Source: Herbidospora yilanensis (lineage in GTDB: Bacteria; Actinomycetota; Actinomycetes; Streptosporangiales; Streptosporangiaceae). Taken from it: a stretch of 64,000 bases of DNA. The stretch is taken from contig NZ_BBXE01000017.1 of assembly GCF_001570565.1 (NCBI RefSeq), positions 186,001-250,000 of the forward strand. Direction: 5' to 3'. Positions 55,118 to 63,209 of the stretch are shown in pieces. Below the pieces are notes generated by a model. That model was not told where the DNA came from. It saw nothing but the letters and a program-made list of their open reading frames with translations, and did no database searches. Position 1 is the stretch's first letter. Each line of letters opens with the position of its first letter. The position numbers and the translations under genes were made by a program.

Positions 55118-55737
55118 CGCGTTTCCCGTTCCTTCCTGACCGCCTCCCAGGCGGTCAGCGCGCGGTCGTCGGCGAAGACGCCTCGGGTGAACATCTCGAC
55201 GGCGGCCCCGGAGTAGCGCATGGTGGCGTCGATGCCGTGCAGGTCGTCGACGTCGAGCGCGCGGGCCAGGTGGCTCTCCAGGACCAGCGGGGCCAGCAGC
55301 CACGAGACGTAGACGGCGGCGCGGGCGTGCGGGTCGGCCGCCGGGTGGGCCCAGCCCTCACGGGCCCCGTCGGCCAGCCATTTCCCGGTCAGCGTGACGA
55401 TCTCGTCGAACAGTGCCGCCGCGTCGGCCGAGCCGTCGAGCAGGGCGCGGGCCAGGTAGCGGCGGACCGGGGTGGCCGCCTCCAGCATCGCGGCCAGGCC
55501 CGAGGTGTCGGAGAGCACGCCGGAACCGGCCCCGCGGATCGCCTCGACGACGTAGCCGTCGCAGGCTCGGCGCAGCCCCTCCTTCGACCCGAAGTGGTGC
55601 AGCACCAGCGCCGGAGAGACCCCGGCGGCCGTGGCGACGGCCCGGACGCCGACCCCGGCGGCCCCATCGGCGCCGAACAGCTCCAGGGCCGCGTCACGGA
55701 TGCGGGCCCGGGCCGTGAGGTCATCGGTTGAACGCAT
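55114..55737 (-). CDS. TetR-family repressor of the glycosyltransferase operon
   Basis: 207 residues from ATG 55737 (MRSTDDLTARARIRDAALELFG). The helix-turn-helix is VRAVATAAGVSPALVLHHFGSKEGL. An in-frame ATG at 55746 lies inside the palindromic operator, so the later start is preferred. Its stop overlaps the glycosyltransferase ATG. Confidence 0.85.
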   Translation of the reverse strand: MRSTDDLTARARIRDAALELFGADGAAGVGVRAVATAAGVSPALVLHHFGSKEGLRRACDGYVVEAIRGAGSGVLSDTSGLAAMLEAATPVRRYLARALLDGSADAAALFDEIVTLTGKWLADGAREGWAHPAADPHARAAVYVSWLLAPLVLESHLARALDVDDLHGIDATMRYSGAAVEMFTRGVFADDRALTAWEAVRKERETR

Positions 55738-55753
55738 GTTCAGCATGCTAAAC
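55738..55753. promoter_or_regulatory. Palindromic operator for the TetR/glycosyltransferase pair
   Basis: GTTCAGCATGCTAAAC is a 16-bp inverted repeat with one mismatch per arm and a perfect AGCATGCT core. It lies directly upstream of the TetR ATG at 55737. A TACGAT -10 (minus strand, 55755-55760) precedes it, so a bound repressor would cover the start point. Confidence 0.7.
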
Positions 55754-55940
55754 GATCGTACAGTGGCGATGGCGTCAAGAAGACGTCAAGAATCCAGCCC
55801 GGGGCGTATTGATACCGTTTGTTGTGATGTGCCGGACGTTCCGCCGTCGGGGCGAGATCCCCGTCGGGAGATCATCGATGGCGGTAGCGGTGCCGATCAG
55901 GTGGTGGAGGCGCGGTTGGCCGCGCCGATCTCCAGGACGG

Positions 55941-55961
55941 TGCCCGACAGGCCGTCGGGCA
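55941..55961 (-). terminator. Hairpin after the PP2C phosphatase gene
   Basis: TGCCCGAC-AGGCC-GTCGGGCA is a perfect 8-bp stem with a 5-nt loop, 5 nt past the phosphatase stop on the minus strand. No T run follows. The remainder of 55754-55940 shows no gene. Confidence 0.6.
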
Positions 55962-55966
55962 GGCGA

Positions 55967-57007
55967 TCACCGTCGGACCAGCAGCATGGCCGCGTCGTCG
56001 GGCAGCGGCCCGCCGACGTGGCCGATCAGGTCGGCCCGCAGGTCGTCCAGCGCTCTCTGGGGATCGGGCTGGCCGAGAAGGCCGAGGCGGTCGGTCAACG
56101 GGTAGAACGCCCCGTTCCCGTCGCGGGCTTCGATCACGCCGTCGGTGTAGAGGAGCATCTGATCTCCCTGGGTGAACGGCACCCGCAGTGGTTTGGGCCC
56201 GGGCAGTCCCAGCGCGGCCAGTCCGAGGGGGAGGCTGTCCTCCTCGGGTTCGAGCAGCACGGCCCGCCCGTCGTGGCGGATGACCAGGGGCGGGGGGTGT
56301 CCGCAGTTCAGAACGGAGATCTCTCCGTCGTGCGTTTCGGCGATGACGGCGGTCACGAACGTCTCTCCGCTCAGGTGCCGGGCGAGGCTGGCCTCCAGAC
56401 GTTCGCCGACCCCGGAGAGGTCGTCCTCTTCGTAGGCCGCCTCCCGGAAGGCCCCGAGGACCCAGGCGGCCGTCTCGACGGAGGCCAGTCCTTTGCCCTG
56501 GACGTCGCCGATCAGCAGGCGCACCCCCTTGGGCGTGGTGACCACCTCGTAGAGATCGCCGCCGATCTGGGCCTCGGCGGCGGCGGAGGTATAGGACAGC
56601 GCCACCCGCAGATCGCCGGCCCGGCGCGGGACCGGCCGCAGCAGGACCCGCTGCGCCGCCTCGGCCACCAGCCGGAGGTTCGCCAGTTCCCGCTCCCTTT
56701 TGAGCCGTAGATGGCTGACCACGGTGGCCGCGCAGGTCACCCCGACGATCGTCGCCAGGGTGACGTTGTTCTGCCGGGTGAACAACAGCTCGTTGTAGGC
56801 CGCCAGCGGCACGCACAGGGCGAGCGCCACCAGGCCCGTCACGGCCGTGCGCCGGACACTTCCCACCGCGGCGCCGAACGTGGGCCCGAGAGTCAGGAGG
56901 GGAAGGAACCCCAGCGTCGGGCCCGCGACGACGTCGGCGACGGCGACGGCGAGCATCACCGTGACCGGCAATGCCCCGAGAACCGCCTGCGGCCTCATCT
57001 CACGCAC
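55967..57007 (-). CDS. Membrane-anchored SpoIIE-type PP2C phosphatase
   Basis: 346 residues. Three to four N-terminal TM helices (about 10-95) precede a cytoplasmic PP2C phosphatase domain with metal-binding Asp residues in GGDLYEVV and IGDVQGKG, LNCGHPPP, LLYTDGVIEARD and DDAAMLLVRR. Such proteins dephosphorylate STAS anti-anti-sigma factors, and one is encoded next door. The GTG at 57007 has GGAG 6 nt upstream; ATG 56998, in an ATGA overlap with the preceding ORF, is equally possible. Confidence 0.9.
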   Translation of the reverse strand: MREMRPQAVLGALPVTVMLAVAVADVVAGPTLGFLPLLTLGPTFGAAVGSVRRTAVTGLVALALCVPLAAYNELLFTRQNNVTLATIVGVTCAATVVSHLRLKRERELANLRLVAEAAQRVLLRPVPRRAGDLRVALSYTSAAAEAQIGGDLYEVVTTPKGVRLLIGDVQGKGLASVETAAWVLGAFREAAYEEDDLSGVGERLEASLARHLSGETFVTAVIAETHDGEISVLNCGHPPPLVIRHDGRAVLLEPEEDSLPLGLAALGLPGPKPLRVPFTQGDQMLLYTDGVIEARDGNGAFYPLTDRLGLLGQPDPQRALDDLRADLIGHVGGPLPDDAAMLLVRR

Positions 57008-57285
57008 CTCTTTCTCCGCGCCGACCCGATGCTCTGCCCGTCAAAGACGGTTGCATACTGCAATGGTCTTACGCTCGTCCCGAGCACCCGCATTCCGTCG
57101 CCGAACGGCACGGCGAACAAGGCGATGTCGTCGGGCCGCAGACGGACGGGGCCGAACGCTCCGTCGCCTGACAGGGGACCAGAGACCGGGAACAGCGCCA
57201 CGGTCGGCAGGATCGTGCGGTTGGCCGGGCTGGACAGCGGCACCGCGAGCAGGGCCGCCGCGAACGGGGGCGGCAGTGCGGCCAT
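56995..57285 (-). CDS. Hypothetical protein between leader element B and the phosphatase
   Basis: 96 residues from ATG 57285, which follows GGAGG with 6-nt spacing. Third positions are almost all G or C until about residue 70. Then the frame runs through the TTGCATACTGCAA palindrome and ends in the phosphatase start (ATGA). It starts MAALPPPFAAALLAVPLSS and has no clear TM helix or domain. It may be a real leader gene of the phosphatase or a decayed gene whose 3' part became the promoter. Confidence 0.45.
   Translation of the reverse strand: MAALPPPFAAALLAVPLSSPANRTILPTVALFPVSGPLSGDGAFGPVRLRPDDIALFAVPFGDGMRVLGTSVRPLQYATVFDGQSIGSARRKRCVR
57051..57063. promoter_or_regulatory. TTGCA-TAC-TGCAA palindrome upstream of the phosphatase
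   Basis: A perfect inverted repeat with 5-bp arms, 44 nt before the phosphatase start and inside the preceding small ORF. It resembles the site TTGCA-TAT-TGCA at 57397-57408, so both may bind one regulator. Confidence 0.5.
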
Positions 57286-57351
57286 CACGGGCCTCCGGGA
57301 GGGCTGTCGATCGGACGGCTTGGACATTGCCGACCAGACTTCCCGGCGCAC
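57286..57351 (-). promoter_or_regulatory. 5' leader, copy B of the repeated leader element
   Basis: On the minus strand the 23-nt core (57351 down to 57329) contains GCCGGGAAGTCTGGTC. A TCCGATCG match to copy A follows, then GGAGG and the ATG at 57285. A -10-like GATAAG lies about 10 nt upstream. An in-frame ATG at 57327 directly after the core lacks a Shine-Dalgarno sequence. Confidence 0.55.
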
Positions 57352-57377
57352 CGTGATCGACCTTATCAGCGAGGCCA

Positions 57378-57408
57378 TTGCTTGCGGTAGCAAACATTGC
57401 ATATTGCA
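57378..57408. promoter_or_regulatory. Paired operators between the divergent leaders
   Basis: TTGCT-N6-AGCAA (57378-57393) and TTGCA-TAT-TGCA (57397-57408) lie between the promoters of copies B and C. They sit over the likely -35 regions. The neighbouring MarR protein is a candidate ligand-responsive binder, as MarR proteins often recognise TTGC/GCAA inverted repeats. Confidence 0.5.
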
Positions 57409-57432
57409 GCTGTCTGCTAGCGTGAGCCGTAG

Positions 57433-57489
57433 GTGTGCCGGGAAGTCTGGTCGGCGAGTCCGTGTTCGCGCTCCGCGCTGGAGGCCGCC
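57433..57489 (+). promoter_or_regulatory. 5' leader, copy C of the repeated leader element
   Basis: The 23-nt core (57433-57455) contains GCCGGGAAGTCTGGTC and differs from copy B at one position and from copy A at one. A -10-like TAGCGT (57418-57423) precedes it by 9 nt. GGAGG (57480-57484) and the ATG of a short ORF follow. Confidence 0.6.
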
Positions 57490-57528
57490 ATGCTCGTCCG
57501 CAGTCCTCTCCCGGCCCGTCATGGCTGA
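57490..57528 (+). CDS. Twelve-codon upstream ORF overlapping the STAS start
   Basis: ATG with a strong GGAGG at 5-nt spacing encodes MLVRSPLPARHG. Its TGA lies within ATGGCTGA, where ATGGC begins the STAS gene. The STAS ATG itself has no Shine-Dalgarno sequence, so its translation probably depends on re-initiation after this ORF. Confidence 0.55.
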   Translation: MLVRSPLPARHG

Positions 57529-57889
57529 GGTGTCCGTCTCCCAGTTCATGATCGTCGGCCGGATCGTCATTCTCCAGATCGGCGGCGAACTGGCGGTGGA
57601 CAACTGCGGCGAGGTCCAGCAGGGCCTCGCCCGCGCCCTGGCCGTCCACGACCCGCCTCGCCTCGTCGTCGACCTGAGCGAGCTTTCCTCCTCCGACTCC
57701 TACGGACTCGCCGCCCTCATGGGAGCGGATCGGCATGCCCGTGAGACGAACGGCCGGATGCTCGTCGCGGGCGCCACCGATCTCGTCCGGGTGGAACTGC
57801 GCAGGCGAGGTCTGGATGAGGTGCTCACGCTCCGGCGAACGGTGAGTGAGGCCATCGTCGAGCTGCGGATGTTCTCGCCGGACGGTTAG
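57521..57889 (+). CDS. STAS-domain anti-anti-sigma factor-like protein
   Basis: 122 residues, one STAS domain (VILQIGGELAVDNCGEVQQGL; RLVVDLSELSSSDSYGLAALMGA). The Ser after Asp in SDSYG corresponds to the residue phosphorylated by anti-sigma kinases and dephosphorylated by SpoIIE-type phosphatases; Tyr replaces the usual second Ser. It faces the PP2C gene, suggesting one partner-switching pair. No anti-sigma kinase or sigma factor is in the window. It is convergent with the MarR gene, the stops overlapping. Confidence 0.85.
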   Translation: MAEVSVSQFMIVGRIVILQIGGELAVDNCGEVQQGLARALAVHDPPRLVVDLSELSSSDSYGLAALMGADRHARETNGRMLVAGATDLVRVELRRRGLDEVLTLRRTVSEAIVELRMFSPDG

Positions 57890-58374
57890 AGGGACGGCCA
57901 GCCGAGAGGGTGCGCGGCCACCGGGGGCTCGCCGCCGGCCTCGTTGAACGCCGCCATGGCCGTCACGAGTGCCTGGCGCTGATCACGGGTGAGCCGGGAG
58001 ACGATCTTCTCGATCTCGGCGCCGCGGCGGGCGGTGACCTCGTCGACGACGCGCCTTCCCTCGGCGGTGAGCCGGATCAGGCTTTCCCGCCGGTTGTCCG
58101 GGTTGGTGGCTCGCCTGACCAGGTTCGCGTTGGCCAGCCGGTCGGCCATCCGCATCGCCGTGGACGGGTTCACGTCCAGGGCCTCGGCCAGCGTCACCAG
58201 CTTGGCCTCACCCCGCCCGGCCAGGACCACCAGCAGCCGGAACTGGGGCAGCGTGACGGCCTCGTCGACCGAGCCCAGGGAGCGTGCCGCGATCGACACC
58301 AGCAGCCGCGACCCGGTCAGCACCGCGGAGACGACGGCGTCGAGATCGCCGTCGTCGGCACGCTCATCACTCAT
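57886..58374 (-). CDS. MarR-family transcriptional regulator
   Basis: 162 residues. The winged helix is LVTLAEALDVNPSTAMRMADRLANANLVRRATNPDNRRESLIRLT, with the typical DNRR wing. It probably senses a small molecule. The nearest TTGC/GCAA palindromes are in the PP2C-STAS divergent promoter, a possible target. A -10-like TAGAAA ends 6 nt before the ATG. The 188-nt gap 58375-58562 shows no gene I can support. Confidence 0.88.
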   Translation of the reverse strand: MSDERADDGDLDAVVSAVLTGSRLLVSIAARSLGSVDEAVTLPQFRLLVVLAGRGEAKLVTLAEALDVNPSTAMRMADRLANANLVRRATNPDNRRESLIRLTAEGRRVVDEVTARRGAEIEKIVSRLTRDQRQALVTAMAAFNEAGGEPPVAAHPLGWPSL

Positions 58375-58562
58375 GAGGATTTTCTACACGCATGCCCGCA
58401 CCGCGGCGTACAGCACGCCGATCGAGGAGGTCTTACTCCGGCGTCGGCGACGTCGGCCCGTACGCGGAATCGCCGGTCCAGCCCGGTCAGCCTCGGCAGT
58501 CGGGCCAGTTGCGGGCTCGGGGTGCTCAGCAGTAGTCGCCGCGTCACCCGACCGCCCTGTGG

Positions 58563-58790
58563 CTACACGTCCTTTTTCTCCGATTTGGCGCGAGGTCTGC
58601 CGGCCCGCTCCCGATGGGTGGCGAACCACTCCCCGACGACGAGCGCGCACGTGGCCGCCAGCCCGGTCACGACCATGCCGACGAGGAAAAGAATCCAGTC
58701 CTGCGAAATTCCCGCGGAGACGGTAAAGAAAAGGAAGAGGATGAACGCGAAACAATAGACGATCAGACGGACGTTTCGCGGCACTCTCAT
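58563..58790 (-). CDS. Small two-helix membrane protein
   Basis: 75 residues. TM helices at about 10-28 and 33-54, basic C-terminal tail (RERAGRPRAKSEKK). A strong TAGGAGG precedes the ATG. It has no family that I recognise. It is divergent from the GH15 gene. Confidence 0.75.
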   Translation of the reverse strand: MRVPRNVRLIVYCFAFILFLFFTVSAGISQDWILFLVGMVVTGLAATCALVVGEWFATHRERAGRPRAKSEKKDV

Positions 58791-58860
58791 ATCGGCCTCC
58801 TACCCCGCCGTCCGGTCGAGGTAGGCTCGGAAGGCGAAAGCCCGGTGAAGGAGTCTTTCC

Positions 58861-60564
58861 ATGAAAAATGGAGGCCACCGAGAATTCACCCCGCAGACAC
58901 TACGCCAGTACGCATTTCTCGCCGACGGCTATCGCGGCGCGCTCATCGGCCCGATGGGTGACATCGGCTGGTTGTGCATGCCGCGCTGGGATTCGGACGC
59001 CGTCTTCGCGAGCCTGCTCGGCGGCGCCGGCCTCTACGCCGTGACGCCCGCCGACCGCCGATTCGTCTGGGGCGGCTTCTACGAGAGCGGCTCGCTCATC
59101 TGGCACAGCCGCTGGGTCACCTCCACCGGCATCCTGGACTGCCGCGAGGCCCTCGCGCTCCCCGCCACGCCCGACCGGGCGGTGCTGCTCCGCCGGATCA
59201 GCACCCTGGACGGCCCTGCCAGGGTGACCGCGATCCTCGACCCACGAGCCGGTTACGGCCGGGAGCCGGTGCGCGACCTCCACCAGGACGCGTCGGGAAG
59301 CTGGACCGGCCGCACGGGCGACCTCCACTTCCGCTGGACCGGCGCCGACGACCTGCTGATACACCCTGGACACTGTCACGACCTGGTGCTGGAGCTGTCC
59401 TGCCGCCCCTTCGACACGGCGCCCGTCGACGCCGAGACGGCCTGGCGCACCACCGAACAGTGGTGGCGGAGCGGCCGGCCGTCCTTCGCCGACCGGGACA
59501 ACATGCTCGCCCACGCCGTACTGCGCGGCATGAACACCCCGGGCGGCGGCCTGGTCGCCGCGGCCACCACCTCCCTGCCGGAACGCGCCGACGCGGGCAG
59601 GAACTACGACTACCGCTACGCCTGGATCCGCGACCAGTGCTACGCCGGTCACGCCGCGGCGGCCGCGGGCGACGGCCCCCTCCTCGACGCGGCGACCGGC
59701 TTCATCACCGCCCGGCTGCTGACCGACGGCCCCGGCCTGGTGCCCGCCTACACCGCCGCGGGCGGCCGGGTGCCGGACGAGCAGCCGCTGCCCTTCCTCC
59801 CGGGCTACCCGGGAGCGCCGGTCAAAGTGGGCAACCACGTCAACGACCAGTTCCAGCTCGACGTCTTCGGCGAGACCCTCGTGCTGCTGGCCGCCGCGGC
59901 CCGCCTCGACCGGCTGGACTCCGACGCGTGGCGGGCGGTGGAGACGGCCGCCGACGCGATCGCGCTCCGCTGGAGAGAGCCCGACTCCGGGATCTGGGAG
60001 CTGGACCGGCGGCGATGGGTGCACTCGCAGCTCGCCTGCGCCGCCGGGCTGAAGGCCGCCGCCGCCGTGGCCCCCGCCCGGCAGGCCGCGAAATGGCGGG
60101 ACCTCGCCCACGGCATCCTGACCCACACCACCCTGTACGGCCTCCATCCGTCGGGACGCTGGCAACGTGCCTTCGACGATTCCCGGGTGGACGCGTCCCT
60201 GCTCATCCCCGCGGTCCGCGGCGTCCTGCCCCCCGAGGACCCGCGCGTCGTCGCCACGCGAGCCGCCGTCCACGCCGACCTCGAACGCGACGGCCACGTC
60301 TACCGGTTCCGGCAGGACCGGCGCCCGCTCGGCGAGGCCGAGGGCGCCTTCGTCCTGTGCGGCTTCGTCGCGGCCCTCGCCGCCCACCGGAGCGGCGACC
60401 GCGTCCAGGCGACCCGCCTCTTCGAACGCAGCCGGGGAACGTGCGGACCACCGGGTCTGTACTCCGAGGAGTACGACATCACCGAGGGCCAGTCGCGGGG
60501 CAATCTGCCCCAGGCGTTCGTGCACGCACTCGCCCTGGAGGCCGCGGCGACCTTGTCCACGTGA
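58861..60564 (+). CDS. Glycoside hydrolase family 15 (glucoamylase/trehalase-like)
   Basis: 567 residues, no signal peptide. Family segments are GPMGDIGWLCMPRWDSDAVF, RNYDYRYAWIRDQ, WRAVETAADAI and, near the end, YSEEYDITEGQSRGNLPQAFVH. Actinobacterial relatives include trehalases and glucan hydrolases; glucose release from trehalose or alpha-glucan is the likely reaction. An ATG follows AAGGAG. A small ORF starts 18 nt downstream. Confidence 0.88.
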   Translation: MKNGGHREFTPQTLRQYAFLADGYRGALIGPMGDIGWLCMPRWDSDAVFASLLGGAGLYAVTPADRRFVWGGFYESGSLIWHSRWVTSTGILDCREALALPATPDRAVLLRRISTLDGPARVTAILDPRAGYGREPVRDLHQDASGSWTGRTGDLHFRWTGADDLLIHPGHCHDLVLELSCRPFDTAPVDAETAWRTTEQWWRSGRPSFADRDNMLAHAVLRGMNTPGGGLVAAATTSLPERADAGRNYDYRYAWIRDQCYAGHAAAAAGDGPLLDAATGFITARLLTDGPGLVPAYTAAGGRVPDEQPLPFLPGYPGAPVKVGNHVNDQFQLDVFGETLVLLAAAARLDRLDSDAWRAVETAADAIALRWREPDSGIWELDRRRWVHSQLACAAGLKAAAAVAPARQAAKWRDLAHGILTHTTLYGLHPSGRWQRAFDDSRVDASLLIPAVRGVLPPEDPRVVATRAAVHADLERDGHVYRFRQDRRPLGEAEGAFVLCGFVAALAAHRSGDRVQATRLFERSRGTCGPPGLYSEEYDITEGQSRGNLPQAFVHALALEAAATLST

Positions 60565-60582
60565 CCGGAGGAGCCGGTTCGC

Positions 60583-60840
60583 ATGTGCCCGGTCGAGCGC
60601 GGCCCGCGCCGGATCGATAGCGACGATTACTCGGTCGCCGCCCTGGGCACCCGCGCCTCGGCGCTGGTCACCAGCCGGGATCCCGTCATCGGCACCGGGA
60701 TGGGCACGGCGGTCAGGAGCGGGGTGCGGTTCGACGCCCTGCCGCCGGCCGGGCGGACGCCGTTCCCGGGCGTCCCCTCCGGATGGTCAGGGGCCCGAAG
60801 TCAGGTACGGCTCGGCACCGCGTCGAGCAGCGCCTCGTAG
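60583..60840 (+). CDS. Hypothetical protein downstream of GH15
   Basis: 85 residues. GGAGGAG lies 9 nt before the ATG, and the first 65 codons show strong G/C third positions. The last 40 nt overlap the convergent PHP gene. No family is recognised. The product is rich in Arg, Gly, Ser and Pro. It may be a real small gene or the 5' remnant of one. Confidence 0.45.
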   Translation: MCPVERGPRRIDSDDYSVAALGTRASALVTSRDPVIGTGMGTAVRSGVRFDALPPAGRTPFPGVPSGWSGARSQVRLGTASSSAS

Positions 60841-61634
60841 GCCTCGGGCGCGGTCGTCTCGCAGCCCAGGCGGTGGCCGGTCAGCTCGCCGTGGTCGTCG
60901 CTCGACCCGGTCACGACCAGCCCGAGGTCTTCGGCCAGGCCGCGCAGTTCCGCGCGGGCCGCCGTGGTGTGGTCGCGGTGGTCGACCTCGATCCCGGTCA
61001 GGCCCGCCGCGGCCATGTCGGCGATCCACTCGTCGGGAACCACCCGGCCGCGCTTGGCCGACCTCGGGTGGGCCAGCACCGCCACCCCTCCGGCGGCGCG
61101 GGTCAGTTCGACGGCGCGGACGGGGTCGAGGGCGTAGCGCGCCACGTGGGCGCGCCCGCCCGATCCGATCCAGCGGTTGGAGAAGGCCTCTTCGAAGTCG
61201 GCGACGGCGCCCACCGCGACCATCGCCCGCGCCACGTGGGGGCGGCCGACGACGCCGCCGCCGGCGATGCGCTCGACCATCTCCATGGTGATCGGGACGC
61301 CGAGCTCGATCAGCCGGGCCACCATCTCGGCGGCCCGGCCGTCTCTGGCCTCGCGGATCAGCGCCGTCTCCCGGGCCAGGCCCGGGTGGTCGGGGTCGAA
61401 CAGGTAGGCGAGCATGTGGATGCTCATGCCGTCGCGGCGGCACGACAACTCCATGCCGGGCACCAGGGTCAGGCCGTCGGGCAGGTTCGCCAGGGCCTCG
61501 GCGTGGCCGCCGACCCCGTCGTGGTCGGTGAGGGCCAGCACGTCGAGACCGGCCTCGCGGGCGCGCCACACCACCTCGGCGGGGCGTTCGGTCCCGTCGG
61601 AGGCGGTGCTGTGGCTGTGGAGGTCGATCCGCAC
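60801..61634 (-). CDS. PHP-domain phosphoesterase
   Basis: 277 residues. The metal-binding HSHSTASDGT and LTDHDGVGG motifs begin the protein; further ligands are in PGMELSC, GIEVDHRDH and GSSDDHG. It is like the YciV/RNase AM group, which act on 3',5'-bisphosphate nucleosides or trim RNA 5' ends. GTG 61634. The Lsr2 gene ends 4 nt upstream on the same strand, so they are co-transcribed. Confidence 0.88.
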   Translation of the reverse strand: MRIDLHSHSTASDGTERPAEVVWRAREAGLDVLALTDHDGVGGHAEALANLPDGLTLVPGMELSCRRDGMSIHMLAYLFDPDHPGLARETALIREARDGRAAEMVARLIELGVPITMEMVERIAGGGVVGRPHVARAMVAVGAVADFEEAFSNRWIGSGGRAHVARYALDPVRAVELTRAAGGVAVLAHPRSAKRGRVVPDEWIADMAAAGLTGIEVDHRDHTTAARAELRGLAEDLGLVVTGSSDDHGELTGHRLGCETTAPEAYEALLDAVPSRT

Positions 61635-61638
61635 CCGA

Positions 61639-61995
61639 TCAGGATTCCACGGGCTCCCGCTGCGCCGCCACGAAGGCGTCGATCACGTCTTCCGGCAGTT
61701 TCCCGCGTGCGGGGACCTCCATGCCCTGGGCCTTGGCCCAGTCGCGCACGTCGGTGTTGGTGAAGCCCTGCAGCTTGCTCGGCTCGGCGGGCTTGCGGCC
61801 CCGCCCGGCCTGCTTGACCTCACGGCCCTTCTCGATCGCCAGCTCGATCAGGCCGACGGCCTCGGCGAGCCGTTCGTTGTTGGCCTCGGACAGGTCGATC
61901 GCGAACAGCTTGTCGAGCAGGCGGAACTCCCGCCGCGAGACGTCTTCCCCTTCGGACGCGTCGAGATCATCGATCAGGACGACCTTCTCGGCCAC
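61639..61995 (-). CDS. lsr2: Lsr2-like nucleoid-associated protein
   Basis: 118 residues. The N-terminal dimerisation domain (VVLIDDLDASEGEDVSRREFRLLDK) is followed by the DNA-binding domain ending DVRDWAKAQGMEVPARGKLPEDVIDAF. The RGK tripeptide fits the AT-rich minor groove, replacing the usual RGR. It bridges DNA and silences AT-rich horizontally acquired genes. It is followed by the PHP gene. Confidence 0.92.
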   Translation of the reverse strand: MAEKVVLIDDLDASEGEDVSRREFRLLDKLFAIDLSEANNERLAEAVGLIELAIEKGREVKQAGRGRKPAEPSKLQGFTNTDVRDWAKAQGMEVPARGKLPEDVIDAFVAAQREPVES

Positions 61996-62037
61996 GTGGC
62001 TACTCCCCCGGTCTTCACGATTACGGAAGCCGACAGC

Positions 62038-63129
62038 CTATTCGATCTGCTGCCACCACCCGTCCACAAGCGGCGGCTCGTCGACCGCGAACCGCTCGCC
62101 GGGCCGGGGCACGGCCAGGTGGACGCCGCGGCCCTTCGCCTCGCGCCACAACCGTTCGACCGGCTCGCCCCACGAGTGGAAGGCCAGCGTGAAGGTGCAC
62201 CAGTGGACCGGCACCAGCAGCCCGGCGTTCAGGTCGAGGTGGGCGCGGACCGCCTCCTCGGGCGTCATGTGGATGTCGGGCCAGCTGTCGCTGTAGGCGC
62301 CGATCTGCACCAGCGCCACGTCGAACGGGCCGTGGCGGCGGCCGATCTCGGCGTACCCCTCGAAGTAGCCGGAGTCGCCGGTGTAGAAGACCTTGCGGCG
62401 TTCGCCCGCCACCACCCACGAGCCCCACAGGGTGGTGTTGCGGGTGAAGGAACGGCCGGAGAAGTGGCGGGCCTCGGTGACCGTGAGGGTGAGGCCGCGG
62501 ACGGTGACGCTCTCGTTCCAGTCGAGCTCGACGATCCGCGACTCGGGCACGCCCCACCGCTCCAGGTGGGCGCCCACGCCGAGGGGGACGACGAAGGGCG
62601 CGTCCTGGAAGCCGGTGAGGGCCTGGACGGTCCGCATGTCGAGGTGGTCGTAGTGGTCGTGGGAGATCACGATGGCGTCGAGCCGGGGCAGCATGTCGAT
62701 CGGCTGCGGCGGCCTGTGGTTGCGCCGGGGGCCGGCGAACGGCACCGGCGAGCACCGGTCGCTCCACACCGGGTCGAACAGGACCCGGCGGCCCTCGATC
62801 TCGGTCAGCACGGTCGCGTGGCCGTACCAGACGACGTCGAGGTCGCTGATGGGGTCGGACGCGGGCGTGACCACGGGGATGACGCCACGCGGGCGGCGCC
62901 GCTCGCCGCCGAACAAGAGGTCGCGGAGGATCTTGGCGGTCTCCTCGCGCGAGGTGACGGCCGCGGGCGCCGAGTTGGCGAACGCGGTGCCGCGGAACTG
63001 CGGGGAACGGCGGACCCTTTCGGCGCGCGCGCCGGTGGGGTCGGCGCCCATCGCCTCGGGGACGTCGCGCAGCTTCCACGCGACTCCAGCGGCCAGTGCC
63101 CCCGCGACAAGCCATCCGGTTTTTCGCAT
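62038..63129 (-). CDS. Metallo-beta-lactamase fold hydrolase, NAPE-PLD/UlaG-like
   Basis: 363 residues. An N-terminal hydrophobic segment (TGWLVAGALAAGVAWKL) may anchor it. Zinc motifs: SHDHYDHLD, ARHFSGR, FYTGDSGYFEG and PVHWCTFTLAFHSW. The set matches lactonase/phospholipase-D-like bacterial proteins. The substrate is unknown. Confidence 0.85.
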   Translation of the reverse strand: MRKTGWLVAGALAAGVAWKLRDVPEAMGADPTGARAERVRRSPQFRGTAFANSAPAAVTSREETAKILRDLLFGGERRRPRGVIPVVTPASDPISDLDVVWYGHATVLTEIEGRRVLFDPVWSDRCSPVPFAGPRRNHRPPQPIDMLPRLDAIVISHDHYDHLDMRTVQALTGFQDAPFVVPLGVGAHLERWGVPESRIVELDWNESVTVRGLTLTVTEARHFSGRSFTRNTTLWGSWVVAGERRKVFYTGDSGYFEGYAEIGRRHGPFDVALVQIGAYSDSWPDIHMTPEEAVRAHLDLNAGLLVPVHWCTFTLAFHSWGEPVERLWREAKGRGVHLAVPRPGERFAVDEPPLVDGWWQQIE

Positions 63130-63209
63130 ACGAGGAATGGTGTCACAGCCCCTTGATCAGCCGGTCGGGAGACACCGTGTCGCGTCGTGAGTGGCTACAG
63201 TGCCAAGGG

